In this document: in pieces, positions 26,175 through 36,700 of the stretch
Layout: every line of letters starts with the position of its first letter
How positions within the stretch are numbered: position 1 is the first letter of the stretch
Source of the DNA: Larkinella rosea
Lineage (GTDB): Bacteria; Bacteroidota; Bacteroidia; Cytophagales; Spirosomataceae
Length of the DNA stretch: 64,000 nt
Reading direction: 5' to 3'
Assembly: GCF_003858635.1 (NCBI RefSeq)
Contig: NZ_RQJO01000008.1
Span: 1,240,001 to 1,304,000 of the forward strand
The notes under the pieces: model-generated
Database searches by the model: none
What the model saw: only the letters and a program-made list of their open reading frames with translations
Told to the model about the DNA's origin: nothing
Program-made: the position numbers and the translations under genes

Positions 26175-26843
26175 ATGGAAAAAATCAAACGTAATCGCGC
26201 ACAGACTTCGCAGCGAATTATCAATGCACTGGAAGAGGTTATTGCAGAAAAAGGCATTGACGGGATTGGTATTAACCGGATTTCTGAGAAAGCGGGTGTC
26301 AGTAAAGTGCTGATATACCGCTACTTCGGTGGTCTGGATGGGTTGCTGACCCATTACATTAAAATGGGACGGTTATTTCCGCTACTCAGTCCGGCGACTC
26401 TCGAGCAACTTCGCCCGGTTCACGAGAATGATCTGTCCAAACTTTGGTATAAACAACTGGTTCACACTTACCGGTTTTTCCGGCAATTTCCGGCGGCTTT
26501 TCAGGTTCTGAAAGCAACGGTGGCCGAAGAAAGCCAGATGGCCACGGAAGCAAGTGCCGCTTATGACGAAGAACTGACGCGAATGGTCGATCAGCTGGCT
26601 TATATTAAAGGGGCTGATTTTCAGGCGGTTTCGGCCATTATGACCGGCGCTATGTCGTATCTGACCCTGCTATCGAAAAGCAACCGGACCATGATCGGAA
26701 TCAATTTAACAACCGAAGCGGGCTGGCATCGGATCGAGGAAGCCGTTCGGGTTATTTATACTGCATTAAACCGCATGGCTGTTCAATCAAACGAAGTATC
26801 CCTGGAAGTCCATAAGACGGGCGTTCCGTCTACGTATTGGTGA
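26175..26843 (+). CDS. TetR/AcrR family transcriptional regulator
   Basis: 222 residues. The N-terminal helix-turn-helix (IINALEEVIAEKGIDGIGIN, RISEKAGVSKVLIYRYFGGL) is typical of the family. The C-terminal ligand domain is all-helical with no recognisable ligand signature. The nearest candidate target is the ABC transporter/haloperoxidase run on the opposite strand (27056 onward), but no operator shared between them was found. It is followed by a terminator at 26870. Confidence 0.9.
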   Translation: MEKIKRNRAQTSQRIINALEEVIAEKGIDGIGINRISEKAGVSKVLIYRYFGGLDGLLTHYIKMGRLFPLLSPATLEQLRPVHENDLSKLWYKQLVHTYRFFRQFPAAFQVLKATVAEESQMATEASAAYDEELTRMVDQLAYIKGADFQAVSAIMTGAMSYLTLLSKSNRTMIGINLTTEAGWHRIEEAVRVIYTALNRMAVQSNEVSLEVHKTGVPSTYW

Positions 26844-26869
26844 TCATTGCTCCATTTTCTCTGTTTACG

Positions 26870-26913
26870 CCGGTCATCAGGTATCACTTAATCCACCTGA
26901 TGATCGGATTTTT
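26870..26913 (+). terminator. Rho-independent terminator after the TetR gene
   Basis: CCGGTCATCAGGT pairs with ACCTGATGATCGG (one wobble) around a 12-nt loop, followed by ATTTTT. Confidence 0.82.
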
Positions 26914-27055
26914 AGTTTCGTTGAAATAATTGAATACAACCTGATTATATAAATTGACCAGGCTGCGTGTGAAAATCGGTGCTTCCGGTTTTGCAACTGT
27001 CCGGCTCGGTCTGATGAATGCAAACGTCGTTACTGGAAAAAGCCCAAACCATGCG

Positions 27056-28156
27056 TTATTTTTCCGTTTCCCAGAACGAGCGGTAATAGGTACGGAAAAA
27101 TAGAATGGCAGCTACCGCAAGACCGGCAATCGACAGGCCCCAAGCTGGTAAATGATACATAATCAGAAGGAAGTAGCCGATGATCGGCCAGAACAACCGA
27201 CCCATAAACCGGTCGCGGTCGTGATGGCGGGAGAGGAGCGTAACGTATTGAAGCAGTAATAAACTGAGCCCGAATGCCCAAACACCTGTAACGTCCGGAA
27301 TGGAAACGTCGCCCGGATGATTGTAAAGCAACAAAACCGCTTCGGGGCTGATGATCAACGCAACGATTCCGATATAATTCAGCAGTCGCCTTGTGAGTGA
27401 TAGGGGCAGGTTCCGCAGCAGCAGTAATTGAGTCGCTTCAAACTGATAGAATTCAAAAACGATTCCGGCGTGAAAAACCGCCGATAGCAGCATTCCCAGG
27501 GAAAGCAACCGAATGTCGTAGTCGTCGGTAGGGTAGAGCGCCAGTACGCCAATCATGACCAGACACGAACCGGTTTTGGATAGAAACAAGGTGGCGGGTT
27601 GGTCGCGGAAGAGATAACGAATGAAAAATAAACCGTAGGGGGTGCTCAGCCGCTGCCGGAGCCAGGCACCCAGATTTCCGGTAAACTGCTCCGGATTGGG
27701 GTTCCGCAACGCTCGTTCGACGAAAGGCAAGGGCAAAAGCGAAAGCAATCCAACAACCAGAATTACGAGCCCGTTGGCCAGCGTGGTCTGTTGTTTACTC
27801 CCGACCCAAAGCATAAAACCGGCATAAAAAATGACGGGGGTTAGCAATTGCAGGTGGAGCAGGTATAACATCAAAATGCGTTTCATCGGCGGAACGAGCC
27901 GGAAAAACTGCAGCAGGTCATTGGTTTGGAAAAGCTGTAAACTAAACCGAAGGGCATAAACCGCATAAATCGCCCAAATCAAGACGTAAATAGCCAGAAA
28001 AGCCGGATCGTGGAGGGCGTAAGTCGCCAGTGCGATGTGCTCGACCGAACTTAAAAAGCCGAACGACAGCATCAGAACAACCAGAAATAAACCGGTATTT
28101 TGTAGAAAGAACTGGCGCACCAGCAGCTTTTCCGGAACGGCCCATCGTGCTGTCAT
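27056..28156 (-). CDS. Multi-pass membrane protein, probable ABC permease
   Basis: 366 residues from the ATG at 28156 (MTARWAVPEK), 2 bp after the ATPase stop codon; a TTG at 28162 could also be used. About ten hydrophobic segments are seen (for example VLMLSFGFLSSVEHIALATY, ILMLYLLHLQLLTPVIFYAG). No family motif is recognised, but its tight coupling to the ABC ATPase gene makes it the membrane part of that exporter-like system. The substrate is unknown. Confidence 0.75.
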   Translation of the reverse strand: MTARWAVPEKLLVRQFFLQNTGLFLVVLMLSFGFLSSVEHIALATYALHDPAFLAIYVLIWAIYAVYALRFSLQLFQTNDLLQFFRLVPPMKRILMLYLLHLQLLTPVIFYAGFMLWVGSKQQTTLANGLVILVVGLLSLLPLPFVERALRNPNPEQFTGNLGAWLRQRLSTPYGLFFIRYLFRDQPATLFLSKTGSCLVMIGVLALYPTDDYDIRLLSLGMLLSAVFHAGIVFEFYQFEATQLLLLRNLPLSLTRRLLNYIGIVALIISPEAVLLLYNHPGDVSIPDVTGVWAFGLSLLLLQYVTLLSRHHDRDRFMGRLFWPIIGYFLLIMYHLPAWGLSIAGLAVAAILFFRTYYRSFWETEK

Positions 28157-28158
28157 GC

Positions 28159-28800
28159 TCAAGCCGGTTGGGGGAGAAGTTCGAGGGTTTGATTTTGAAT
28201 GATCCAGGTCGAATCGACGGGAAGTTCCGTCGGATCGACATCCTGGTGCGTCGATAGCAGAAAACTTACGCCTTGCTGGCGTTGTTGCCGGATGCGTTCA
28301 ATCACTACTCGGGTAGTCGCGTGGTCGAGCGTAATGAGCGGTTCGTCGAGCAGAATGAGGTGCGGTTTTCCCAGAAAAGCCAGGACCAGCGACGTTTTTT
28401 TGAGCATTCCGCTCGAATAGGTGCCAACCGGCGTTTTCATAAAATCCCGGATTCCAAACAGATCAATCAATTCATCCACCTGCTGGTTAGGGCTCTGTTT
28501 GGTCGCAGCCACCCAGCGAATCAACTCCCAGGCTGACAGAAATTGCGGATACAGTGGTTCGGCTTCGCCGTAATTGACCCGCAACCGATATTCGACCGGC
28601 TGTTGGCGAATGTCGTATTTATTATCCAGCACCAGCGTCCCTTCAAAGGGTAACAACCCGGCGACCGACCGAAAAAAAGTCGTTTTACCCGAGCCATTGC
28701 GACCTTTTAGCCAGTGAATTCCCGGCGAAAAATCCGCCTGCGGAATCGCCAGCACCAGTCGGTTGTGGTACGATTTTTGAAAATTCCGGATACTGAGCAT
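28159..28800 (-). CDS. ABC transporter ATP-binding protein
   Basis: 213 residues. Walker A GRNGSGKTT (about residues 34-42), Q-loop region with YGEAEPLYPQF, signature YSSGMLKKTSLVLAF (a variant of LSGGQ), Walker B LILLDEP and H-loop STHQD are all present, so it should be active. Its ATG shares one base with the haloperoxidase stop codon (ATGA overlap) and the permease follows at once. This implies co-transcription with the haloperoxidase lipoprotein, which is unusual for a transporter. Confidence 0.92.
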   Translation of the reverse strand: MLSIRNFQKSYHNRLVLAIPQADFSPGIHWLKGRNGSGKTTFFRSVAGLLPFEGTLVLDNKYDIRQQPVEYRLRVNYGEAEPLYPQFLSAWELIRWVAATKQSPNQQVDELIDLFGIRDFMKTPVGTYSSGMLKKTSLVLAFLGKPHLILLDEPLITLDHATTRVVIERIRQQRQQGVSFLLSTHQDVDPTELPVDSTWIIQNQTLELLPQPA

Positions 28801-30155
28801 CAGTGAGAAACGGTGGCGACTTCTTTCTTTTTCGCCAGTTTTTCCACCACGTATTCCCCTACTTTCCGGCCCTGTACGTTGCCGATTTCCAGGGCATCCC
28901 GGAAGTGAATACCACCGTACAACCGGCTGTAAGAAGCCTCGATAGCGGCATCCCGGAACGATTTGAACGAGCGCACGCCGTGCCCGTACGGGTTTTCGGT
29001 CGAATCCGTAAAAGCGACATTATCGCCGTAAAGCAAGGTTAAAACTTCCGCAGCTGCGGCCGAAATCACGCTGTGGCCGCTGGTGTATTCCGGGAACGGC
29101 GGTGTCTGCAGATACGGAGTCCATTTCGGATCCATGAATTTGTTGATGACGGTTTCGGGGCGGATGCGGTTGCTGCGGTATTTTTCATCCCAGCAACTGA
29201 TAAACCCATCGGCTAAGGCAAAAGCTGTCAGGGTGTAAGCCTGCACACTCTTGGCAAAATCTGCTTTTTGTAACCGGGCAACCGTCGCGGCAATGGCCAG
29301 CCAGTGCCCACCCGGGGTCATTTTCTTGGATGCGTACGAAACGTGCCCGGCCACGTTCATCACAAAGGCATTATCGTCCCAGAAAAACGCAATTTTACGT
29401 TGTTCCTCCGTCTGGTGAATGCCCAACTGGTAGACCTCATCGACCAGTTTGTAGAACGGACTTCCCTTCGTCATGTTGTACGGAGCGGCTTTCGGGGGCA
29501 TAAACTGCGAGCAGGTATCCATTACCCAACACCGGATTTGCATCCATTTGGGTTCGGCAGCTTCCATGTAGGCCGGGGGCGTGGGCACCCAGGTTCCTTC
29601 GGCGTTGGTAACCGTATGCTTAAAACCGCGTGTTTGCTTGTAATGGTCTTTACCGGCAAACTCCATGATGTGCTTGGCCACCGCTTCACCGTAGGCCGTC
29701 GAACGCTCAATTACATCGTCGGGAACGCCAATGGTTTTGTATTGGGCATAAAACTCTTTTTCAAAACCGTCAAACATGTCGCCGGAAAACGTCAGATTGC
29801 GACTGACAGTCAGAAAAGCCCGCGTACTGGCGAGCGGAAAACAATATTCCTGACCGGGTTCCGGTTTTGGAGGGGCCGTAAAACCCCGTAGTTTTCCCGC
29901 CAACGATTCATAACTCGGCTGACCCGGCAGCATCGCTTCGTAACCGGCGAGATTGGCATAACCGTAAATCCGGCTGGCTACTGGAGGGGAAAAAATGTCG
30001 TGGATGATAACGTCGGTCAACTGCTTGACACACTGGTGGTAACGCTCCGGCTCGGCGGCTTTGGCGTTGTATTCTTGGGGAGTGGCTTTGGGTTGGCAGC
30101 TGGTAAAAAACCAAAAACCGCCCAGCAGCATCACCCATGCGAATGGATTCTTCAT
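28800..30155 (-). CDS. Vanadium-dependent haloperoxidase-like lipoprotein
   Basis: 451 residues from the ATG at 30155 (MKNPFAWVMLLGG). The signal peptide ends in a lipobox (FFTSC). All vanadate-pocket residues of the PAP2/haloperoxidase superfamily are visible with canonical spacing: Lys325 and Arg332 in KYRSNRIRP (7 apart), Ser359-Gly360-His361 in PEYTSGH, and Arg411 with His417 in SRLYGGIH (6 apart). The usual Pro before SGH is Thr here. It could oxidise halides or act as an acid phosphatase; sequence alone cannot decide. It ends the long minus-strand run from SusC and overlaps the ABC ATPase start. Confidence 0.88.
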   Translation of the reverse strand: MKNPFAWVMLLGGFWFFTSCQPKATPQEYNAKAAEPERYHQCVKQLTDVIIHDIFSPPVASRIYGYANLAGYEAMLPGQPSYESLAGKLRGFTAPPKPEPGQEYCFPLASTRAFLTVSRNLTFSGDMFDGFEKEFYAQYKTIGVPDDVIERSTAYGEAVAKHIMEFAGKDHYKQTRGFKHTVTNAEGTWVPTPPAYMEAAEPKWMQIRCWVMDTCSQFMPPKAAPYNMTKGSPFYKLVDEVYQLGIHQTEEQRKIAFFWDDNAFVMNVAGHVSYASKKMTPGGHWLAIAATVARLQKADFAKSVQAYTLTAFALADGFISCWDEKYRSNRIRPETVINKFMDPKWTPYLQTPPFPEYTSGHSVISAAAAEVLTLLYGDNVAFTDSTENPYGHGVRSFKSFRDAAIEASYSRLYGGIHFRDALEIGNVQGRKVGEYVVEKLAKKKEVATVSH

Positions 30156-30229
30156 AGTAATCCGGGTCAAATAGTACAAGAGGACTACAAATTTACCTTA
30201 AAAAAAGCATACCTGATAACTTCAAAGGT

Positions 30230-30305
30230 GATGGATTATGAATGATAAACGATGAAGTAGCTGACGCAACGGAAATAATGCATCATTCATCATTCATAAT
30301 CCATC
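30230..30305. repeat. Intergenic imperfect palindrome (element I) with loop motif
   Basis: 25-nt arms (30230-30254, 30281-30305) pair with two wobble-type mismatches and consist of GATG/GAATGAT words. The loop carries AGCTGACGCA at 30259-30268. The right arm contains the stop codon (30294-30296) of the preceding minus-strand gene. Confidence 0.87.
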
Positions 30306-33300
30306 ATTCCTTTTAAAAACCTGCATCGTCGTGTCGTTGCGGGCCACCAGCCAGAGCGGGGTGTTGGCGACCCGAATGGGTTTGATGTCGCGGATTTCGC
30401 CTTCGAGCAGAAAACCGCTGCTGAACGGTGAAAGAGCCGAAAACCGGCTCGAATTCGTCGCCGATTTTCCCTTGTTTTTAAGAATCAGGCCGTAATTGGC
30501 ATCGTAACGACCCTGGTATGTGCTGACGCCGTAGAAGTTACCGCCCGCCAGCACGTCCGGAAAACCGTCGTTATCGATGTCATCAGCCCGGAGCGCAAAC
30601 AATTTGGAAACCTGGGCCAGCATCGGCAACGGATGAACGGCAAAATGCCCGTTTCCCTGATTTTCCAGATAGACCGACGCAAACTGGTTCACCTCGTATT
30701 CTTCCGCGTCCTTCAGTTCATCGCCTTCAAATAACTTTTCGATCGGTTTCCCGGCAAAAGACTGATAATCCGTAAACCGTTTGTTAATAATGCTCGGCAT
30801 CTGTTTCCCCAACTCATCTTTGAAATTGACCGGATACCAATCCCTGTCGTTGCGCTGATACGCCAAAACCTGGTCGACGCTGCCGTTTTTGTCGAAATCC
30901 TTTACCCACATTTTCAACCGTGGATTCGCCTGTTTGATAAACTTGGTGTTCAGACCCAGATTACCGGCCACCAGATCCAGATCGCCGTCCCGGTCGAAGT
31001 CGGCCGCAGTCAGACATTGCCAGAAACCGCTCAGAGTTGTATTTTCATCCGTCAGGCTTTTTGCAACTTCCAGTTTGCCGTTCTGTTTGGCAAACACCCG
31101 GATCGGCATCCAGTCGCCAGCCACCACCAGATCAAGGTCTTTGTCCTGATCGTAATCTATCCAGATTGCGTCCGTTACCATCCCGGCTTTCCGCAGTTCC
31201 GGCGCCAACTGATCGGTTTTGTCCGTAAACCGCCCCTTGCCGTCGTTGATCAACAAATACGAATGAGGGATTTTCCCGTACGCAAACGCCACCACGCGAC
31301 CGCCCACGAACAAATCCAGGTCGCCGTCGCCGTCGAAATCGACCGGACGAACGCAGCTTTTGTTATCGTACATCGGCGGCAAACCGTTCGAGCGACTAAA
31401 AGTGCCTTTGCCGTCGTTCAGATAGAGTCGATCAAACTGCTCGGGCATTTTTTCGAAAAACTCGTTACCGCCCGACACCACGTACAGGTCCAAATCTTTA
31501 TCACCATCGGCATCGAAGAAAACCGCGTCAACATCTTCATAGGTCGAATCCGTCTGAAAAACCGGTTGGTAACTGGCCCGAAACCGCCCGTCGGGCTGCT
31601 GAATCTGTAAACTGCCGGGTTGCCATTTGGCACCAGCCGCATAAAAATCGTCCCGCCCATCGCCGTTGACGTCGCCGATTGCCAACTTCGGACCTTCCAT
31701 CGACACCTTGAAGGGCATCAGCGATTCGCGGACAAAGTCAAAATAGATGTTTTCCTGATGCTGATAGGCAATCGGAAACTGCCCGGTTACATCCTTCAGC
31801 AAGGGAGACGGTTCGGGGGCCGTAAACTGAAACGAGCCAACATCCTGTTGCGCGGCATTTTGCTTCAGAGTCAGCGTTTGATTGGCTTTGATGGCCGTTT
31901 GCACTTCCATTTTCTGATTCGGCCAGATCACGATCAGTGAATCGACGGCCTTGAGATCGCCCAGGCCAAACGTCAAAACCGGCTCGACAGACGATTCAAA
32001 ACCGCGTGTGGGCATCAGTTGCTGGAGCTGCAAACCGGTTTTCGTTTTCAGAATCACTTTCGCACCGACCCCAAACGAATTTCCGGAATTCCCCTGCAAT
32101 TTGATTTTCAGCCAGTGATGGTTCGGAAATAACTCATTCGCCTGATTCTGGTACAACCCCGCCGGATCGTTGATGTCGTTGGTGACCAGATCCAGATCGC
32201 CGTCATTGTCCAGGTCTGCGTATACCGCCCCGCTCGAAAACGTTGGTTTTTCAAAACCCCAGGCCAGCGACTTGTCCGCAAATTTCAGTTCGGAAGAGCC
32301 TCGGTACAGATAATTATGCACCTTGCCTTCGGGCATCGTCGCAATCGCTTTTTCGTCCAGCAATTTGGACGTTTCGATGGCATACCGCAGTGAATCATCG
32401 GACGCATATTTGACGTAATCGAGATCGTTGGGCCGCCGGACAATGCCGTTGGAAATGAACAGGTCCTTGATGCCGTCGTTGTCGTAATCGGCCAGCAGCG
32501 GAGCCCAGCTCCAGTCCGTCGCGGCCACGCCCGCCAGGGCACCCACTTCCATGAATTTTTTGCCGGATTGGTTGATTTGCAGGCAGTTACGGCTGTACTG
32601 GTTCATGTAACCAAAACTCAATTTATAGAGGTAAATGTCCAGCGGATCTTCGCCCAGCGACATTTTTTCCACGGTTTCGTCTTCCGGATACATATCGAGT
32701 GTCACTACGTCCGGATACCCATCGTTATTGACGTCGGCCACATCGTTCCCCATCGAAAACCGGCTGACGTGCGCAAAGGCCTTTTTGACACGTTCCGTAA
32801 AACCGCCTTTTCCGTTGTTGATGTAGTAATAATCGTCCTCGTGAAAATCGTTGGACACGTAAATATCCTCCCAGCCGTCGTTGTTCAGATCCGCCACCGA
32901 AATACCCAGTCCATAGCCCATAGCCGCCCCAAAAATCCCAGCCTGTTCGCTAACGTTGGTAAAGTTAGCTGGCCCCTTGCCGAACACCAGGTCATTCCGA
33001 TACAAATAATCCCCTGATTCGTTCTGGCGGAGGTTGCGGGCGGTTACGCGGTCGTAACTGCGGGAGGTGTGGACGGCGTGATTGAGCAGGTAGCAGTCCA
33101 GGTCGCCGTCGTGGTCGTAGTCGAAGAAAGCGGCTTGAGTCGAAAAACCAGTAAAGTCCAACCCGTAGTCGGCGGCTTTTTCGGAGAAAGTGCCGTCCTG
33201 GTTGTTGATATACAGCTCATTAGAACCTTCTAAACCTTTGAAATTGCCCACGGCACACACGTAAATGTCGAGCCAGCCGTCGCCGTTGACATCGGCCATC

Positions 33301-33656
33301 GTGACGCCTGTCTGCCAATCCGAGAACCCTTCGACCCCGGCTTTCTGCGTGATGTCTTCAAATTTCATCCCGCCTTTGTTGAGGTACAGCTTGTTTTTGC
33401 CCTGATTCGAGACAAAATACAGATCACTCAGGCCGTCGTTGTTGATGTCGCCAGCGGCCACACCCGCGCCATTGTAGAAATACAGGTAATCGATGATGTT
33501 GAAATGATCGGTATTCTGCACGTGGTTGACAAAACCGATGCCCGTCCGGGCCGAATCCAGCGATTGAAAAAGCGGTTTTTCGGACGAAGAACCCAACTGT
33601 TTGCAACCAGACACAAACAAGATGAAAGGTATAGAAAAAAGACTTATGCGTTTCAT
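30294..33656 (-). CDS. FG-GAP/VCBS repeat lipoprotein with ASPIC/UnbV domain (paralogue 1)
   Basis: 1120 residues from the ATG at 33656 (MKRISLFSIPFILFVSGC, lipobox Cys18). Many FG-GAP/VCBS calcium-binding loops (DVNGDGWLDIYV, DLDNDGDLDLV, DFDGDGDLDLFV and others) form two blocks separated by an ASPIC/UnbV domain at about residues 505-585 (SFGVGAKVILKTKTG, QQLMPTRGFESSVEP). Beta-propeller folds of this kind bind ligands or proteins on the cell surface. It is a close relative of the next gene upstream (33789-37151), so the two arose by duplication. It lies between the haloperoxidase and the SusCD pair, suggesting work on the same substrate. Confidence 0.92.
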   Translation of the reverse strand: MKRISLFSIPFILFVSGCKQLGSSSEKPLFQSLDSARTGIGFVNHVQNTDHFNIIDYLYFYNGAGVAAGDINNDGLSDLYFVSNQGKNKLYLNKGGMKFEDITQKAGVEGFSDWQTGVTMADVNGDGWLDIYVCAVGNFKGLEGSNELYINNQDGTFSEKAADYGLDFTGFSTQAAFFDYDHDGDLDCYLLNHAVHTSRSYDRVTARNLRQNESGDYLYRNDLVFGKGPANFTNVSEQAGIFGAAMGYGLGISVADLNNDGWEDIYVSNDFHEDDYYYINNGKGGFTERVKKAFAHVSRFSMGNDVADVNNDGYPDVVTLDMYPEDETVEKMSLGEDPLDIYLYKLSFGYMNQYSRNCLQINQSGKKFMEVGALAGVAATDWSWAPLLADYDNDGIKDLFISNGIVRRPNDLDYVKYASDDSLRYAIETSKLLDEKAIATMPEGKVHNYLYRGSSELKFADKSLAWGFEKPTFSSGAVYADLDNDGDLDLVTNDINDPAGLYQNQANELFPNHHWLKIKLQGNSGNSFGVGAKVILKTKTGLQLQQLMPTRGFESSVEPVLTFGLGDLKAVDSLIVIWPNQKMEVQTAIKANQTLTLKQNAAQQDVGSFQFTAPEPSPLLKDVTGQFPIAYQHQENIYFDFVRESLMPFKVSMEGPKLAIGDVNGDGRDDFYAAGAKWQPGSLQIQQPDGRFRASYQPVFQTDSTYEDVDAVFFDADGDKDLDLYVVSGGNEFFEKMPEQFDRLYLNDGKGTFSRSNGLPPMYDNKSCVRPVDFDGDGDLDLFVGGRVVAFAYGKIPHSYLLINDGKGRFTDKTDQLAPELRKAGMVTDAIWIDYDQDKDLDLVVAGDWMPIRVFAKQNGKLEVAKSLTDENTTLSGFWQCLTAADFDRDGDLDLVAGNLGLNTKFIKQANPRLKMWVKDFDKNGSVDQVLAYQRNDRDWYPVNFKDELGKQMPSIINKRFTDYQSFAGKPIEKLFEGDELKDAEEYEVNQFASVYLENQGNGHFAVHPLPMLAQVSKLFALRADDIDNDGFPDVLAGGNFYGVSTYQGRYDANYGLILKNKGKSATNSSRFSALSPFSSGFLLEGEIRDIKPIRVANTPLWLVARNDTTMQVFKRNDGL

Positions 33657-33678
33657 TATAATCAATTCCTAAATTGTC

Positions 33679-33782
33679 TGAACCGGGATTACGCGGATTC
33701 AGGGATTAAGAGGATATAAACGATTTAAAAAGATTGCGGTAGCCAATCCCCTTAATCCTTCAATCTGCGTAATCCCGGTTCA
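33679..33782. repeat. Intergenic imperfect palindrome (element J), copy of element G, with loop motif
   Basis: Outer arms starting TGAACCGGGATTACGCGGAT (from 33679) pair with a right arm ending in CCCGGTTCA at 33782. The left half matches element G almost base for base (GGATTAAGAGGATATAAA follows). The loop contains GGCTACCGCA on the minus strand (33735-33744). It lies between the two paralogous FG-GAP genes, ending 6 bp before the next stop codon. Confidence 0.9.
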
Positions 33783-33788
33783 AGACGG

Positions 33789-36700
33789 TTAATCCTTTAA
33801 TTCCAGTTCTAGAACCTGTACTTTATCATTGTTCTTTACAGCAACAAACTGTCCCTGCTTCAAACGCGCCAGGTGCCGGACCTGGCCGTGGACGATGAAA
33901 CCGGATGCGGTTGGGCTGAGTGGTTCCCACCCATTTTTACCTTTTCCCAGTAAAACCAGGCCATAACTGGCGTCGTACCGGCCAATTTCGGGCAATACAT
34001 CGTAAAAGTTGCCGGTCAGGACCAGGTCCGGTTTCTGGTCGCCGTTGAGGTCGGAGATTTCAATGCCGCAGATGGGCGAAAACTGGGCTTCCTTTGGCAG
34101 CGGCTGAAGCGTTAATTCACCTTTGCCATTGTTGAGTAACATCGCCGATTCGCCCGTATAGGCCCGCTGCACAACGGCGCTTTGCAACTGCTTTTCGTCC
34201 AGAATTTCGTTCAGTTTTTTGCCCGCGTAATCCGTAAACTTGATGTATTTTTTCTTGATGCCTGGCATTTCTTTTTGCAAATCCTGCTTCAAAACCATTG
34301 GATACAAGGTGCCGGTTTCGTCGGCGCAGTTGATGATTTGCTCCAGACTGCCGTTCTGGTCGAAATCCGCCGTGTAAAGTTCCGCCGGTATTTTTTCCGT
34401 CGCTTTGATCCGGGAGTTCAGGCCCAGATTGCCAACGACCAGATCAAGGTCGCCGTCGCCGTCCACATCGCCCGGTTTGATGCAATTCCACCAGCCGGAA
34501 GCGGGCGTGGTCGAGTTCGGCAGCTTAACGGTTTGCGGATTCACCAACCGCCCGCGCTGATTCTGAAAAACCGTGACCGGCATCCAGTCGCCAACGACAA
34601 CCAATTCTGGAAAACCGTCGCCATTCAGATCGGCCCAACTGGCATCGGTTACCATGCCCAACTGCCCGACGTCGGGCATATATCGTTTCGTGTAATTCTT
34701 GAAATTCCCGCTGCCGTCGTTCGTCAGTAAATAACTGGCTGGATTTAAGCCATATTGTCCGGGAGTCAGTCGGGTACCAATGAATAAATCAGTATCCCCG
34801 TCGTGGTCGAAGTCGGCAGCCGCCACGCAGGAACCGCTGGCTTTCAGATTCGGCAACCGTTCGTCGCGGACAAAACCGCCTTTCCCATCGTTAATGTATA
34901 GCCGGTCGAGCAATTCTTCCGCTTCGGGTTCAAATTCATTGCTTCCCGAAACGACGTATAAATCCAGGTCATTGTCGCCATCGGCATCGAAGAAAACCGC
35001 ATCGACGGCTTCGTACGTCACATCCTGCCGCAAAACCGCCGGGGTTTTATCCACAAAGTGGCCGTTGGCTTGTTGCACAAAAAGTCCGTGCGGTTTTCCG
35101 AAAGAACTGCCAAAAAACACATCATCCAACCCGTCGCCGTTGATATCGCCGGTTGCCATTGCCGGTCCGCCGGTCGAGAGCATTTGTTTTAGTAATGGAT
35201 CGCGGTTGTAATCGACAAACTGACTTTCTTCGTGCGTATAATTCAGGCCGGATGACACTGTAATATCCTGAAAAAGAGCCGTAGGCGGTTTTTGTGATTT
35301 CCAAAAACCGGTTGCCGATTGCTGGTTCAACGTCAGTAACTGGTTGGCTTTGGGTTGGCGCAGGGTTTGCATCCGGTCGTTCGGCCAGACAACCGTTACG
35401 GAATCGATACCGGAATCTGTTCCTAAACCAAACAGCAGATTCAGGTCGACGGACGATTGAAACCCGCGATTGGGCATTTGCTGCAATACCTGCATGTTGT
35501 CCTTTTGGTACACAAAAACCCGTGCGCCGATGGCATTGCGGTTTTTGGCCTCCCCGACCAGTTTGACGCGTAAATAGTTCGTTTTGTTTCGCTCAACCGA
35601 GGTGTTCTTGAAAACCGAAACCGGCGAATTGACATTGTTCACCACCAGATCCAGATCGCCGTCATTGTCGAGATCGCCGTAAGCCGCGCCGTTCGAAAAA
35701 TTCGGTTCGCCCAGCCCCCAGCTGGCGGCTTTATTCGTGAACTTCAACTGGCCTTCATTTTTAAATGCGTAGTTCGGAATCGGTTCGGAGGGGGCTTTGT
35801 CCAGAAATTCCTTGAAGTTAAATGCCCGCTGACGGGCAATCTGGGCCATGTTTTCGCGGTCGGCCAGGAAGTGGATAAAGTCCTGATCTGTCACGTCTTT
35901 GGCGATCCCGTTGGCCACAAAAATATCCTTCCGCCCGTCGTTGTCCATGTCGAAAATCAACGCCCCCCAACTCCAGTCCGTCGCGTGAACTCCCGAAAAC
36001 CGGGCCACGTCGCTGAACAGCGGAATCGTCGTTTTGCCGGAATTGGTTTCGTTGCCCTGGTTCAAATGCAGCATATTCTGCATGTACTGGTAATGAAAAT
36101 CCCGCGACAGCTTGATTTCCTGCAGGTCGTAATTCTCGTACGCACCGGTTTTTTTCAGGCGCCTATCATTGCCGGGCAGCATGTCGGTGACGAAAATATC
36201 CAGCCGACCATCGTTGTTCACATCGGCCACATCGGCGCCCATCGACGACAGGCTGAGGTGCGGCATGGCGTCCTTGACCGACTCCCGAAACGTGCCGTCG
36301 TGGTTGTTCAGATACAGGTAATCGCGTTCGTAAAAGTCGTTGGAGATGTAAATATCCAGCCAGTTGTCGTTGTTGACATCGCCAATCGTGATGCCCAGGC
36401 CAAAACCGATCAGACTCCCATAGATCCCGGCTTTTTCGCTGACGTCGGTAAAATGGGCGCCGTCATTCCGAAACAACTTGTGACCACCCAGCGGATCGCG
36501 TTCAGAGCGGATGTTGGCGTAGCCTAGTTTGCCGACGGGCATGAAGCTGTTGTTAAGCAGATACATGTCGAGATCGCCGTCGCGGTCGTAGTCGAAAAAT
36601 GCCGCGTGGGTCGAATAACCGTGATCGTCCAGACCGTATTCGGCGGCTTTTTCGGTGAAGGTCACCGTACCATCTTTGCCAATTCCGTTGTTGATAAAGA

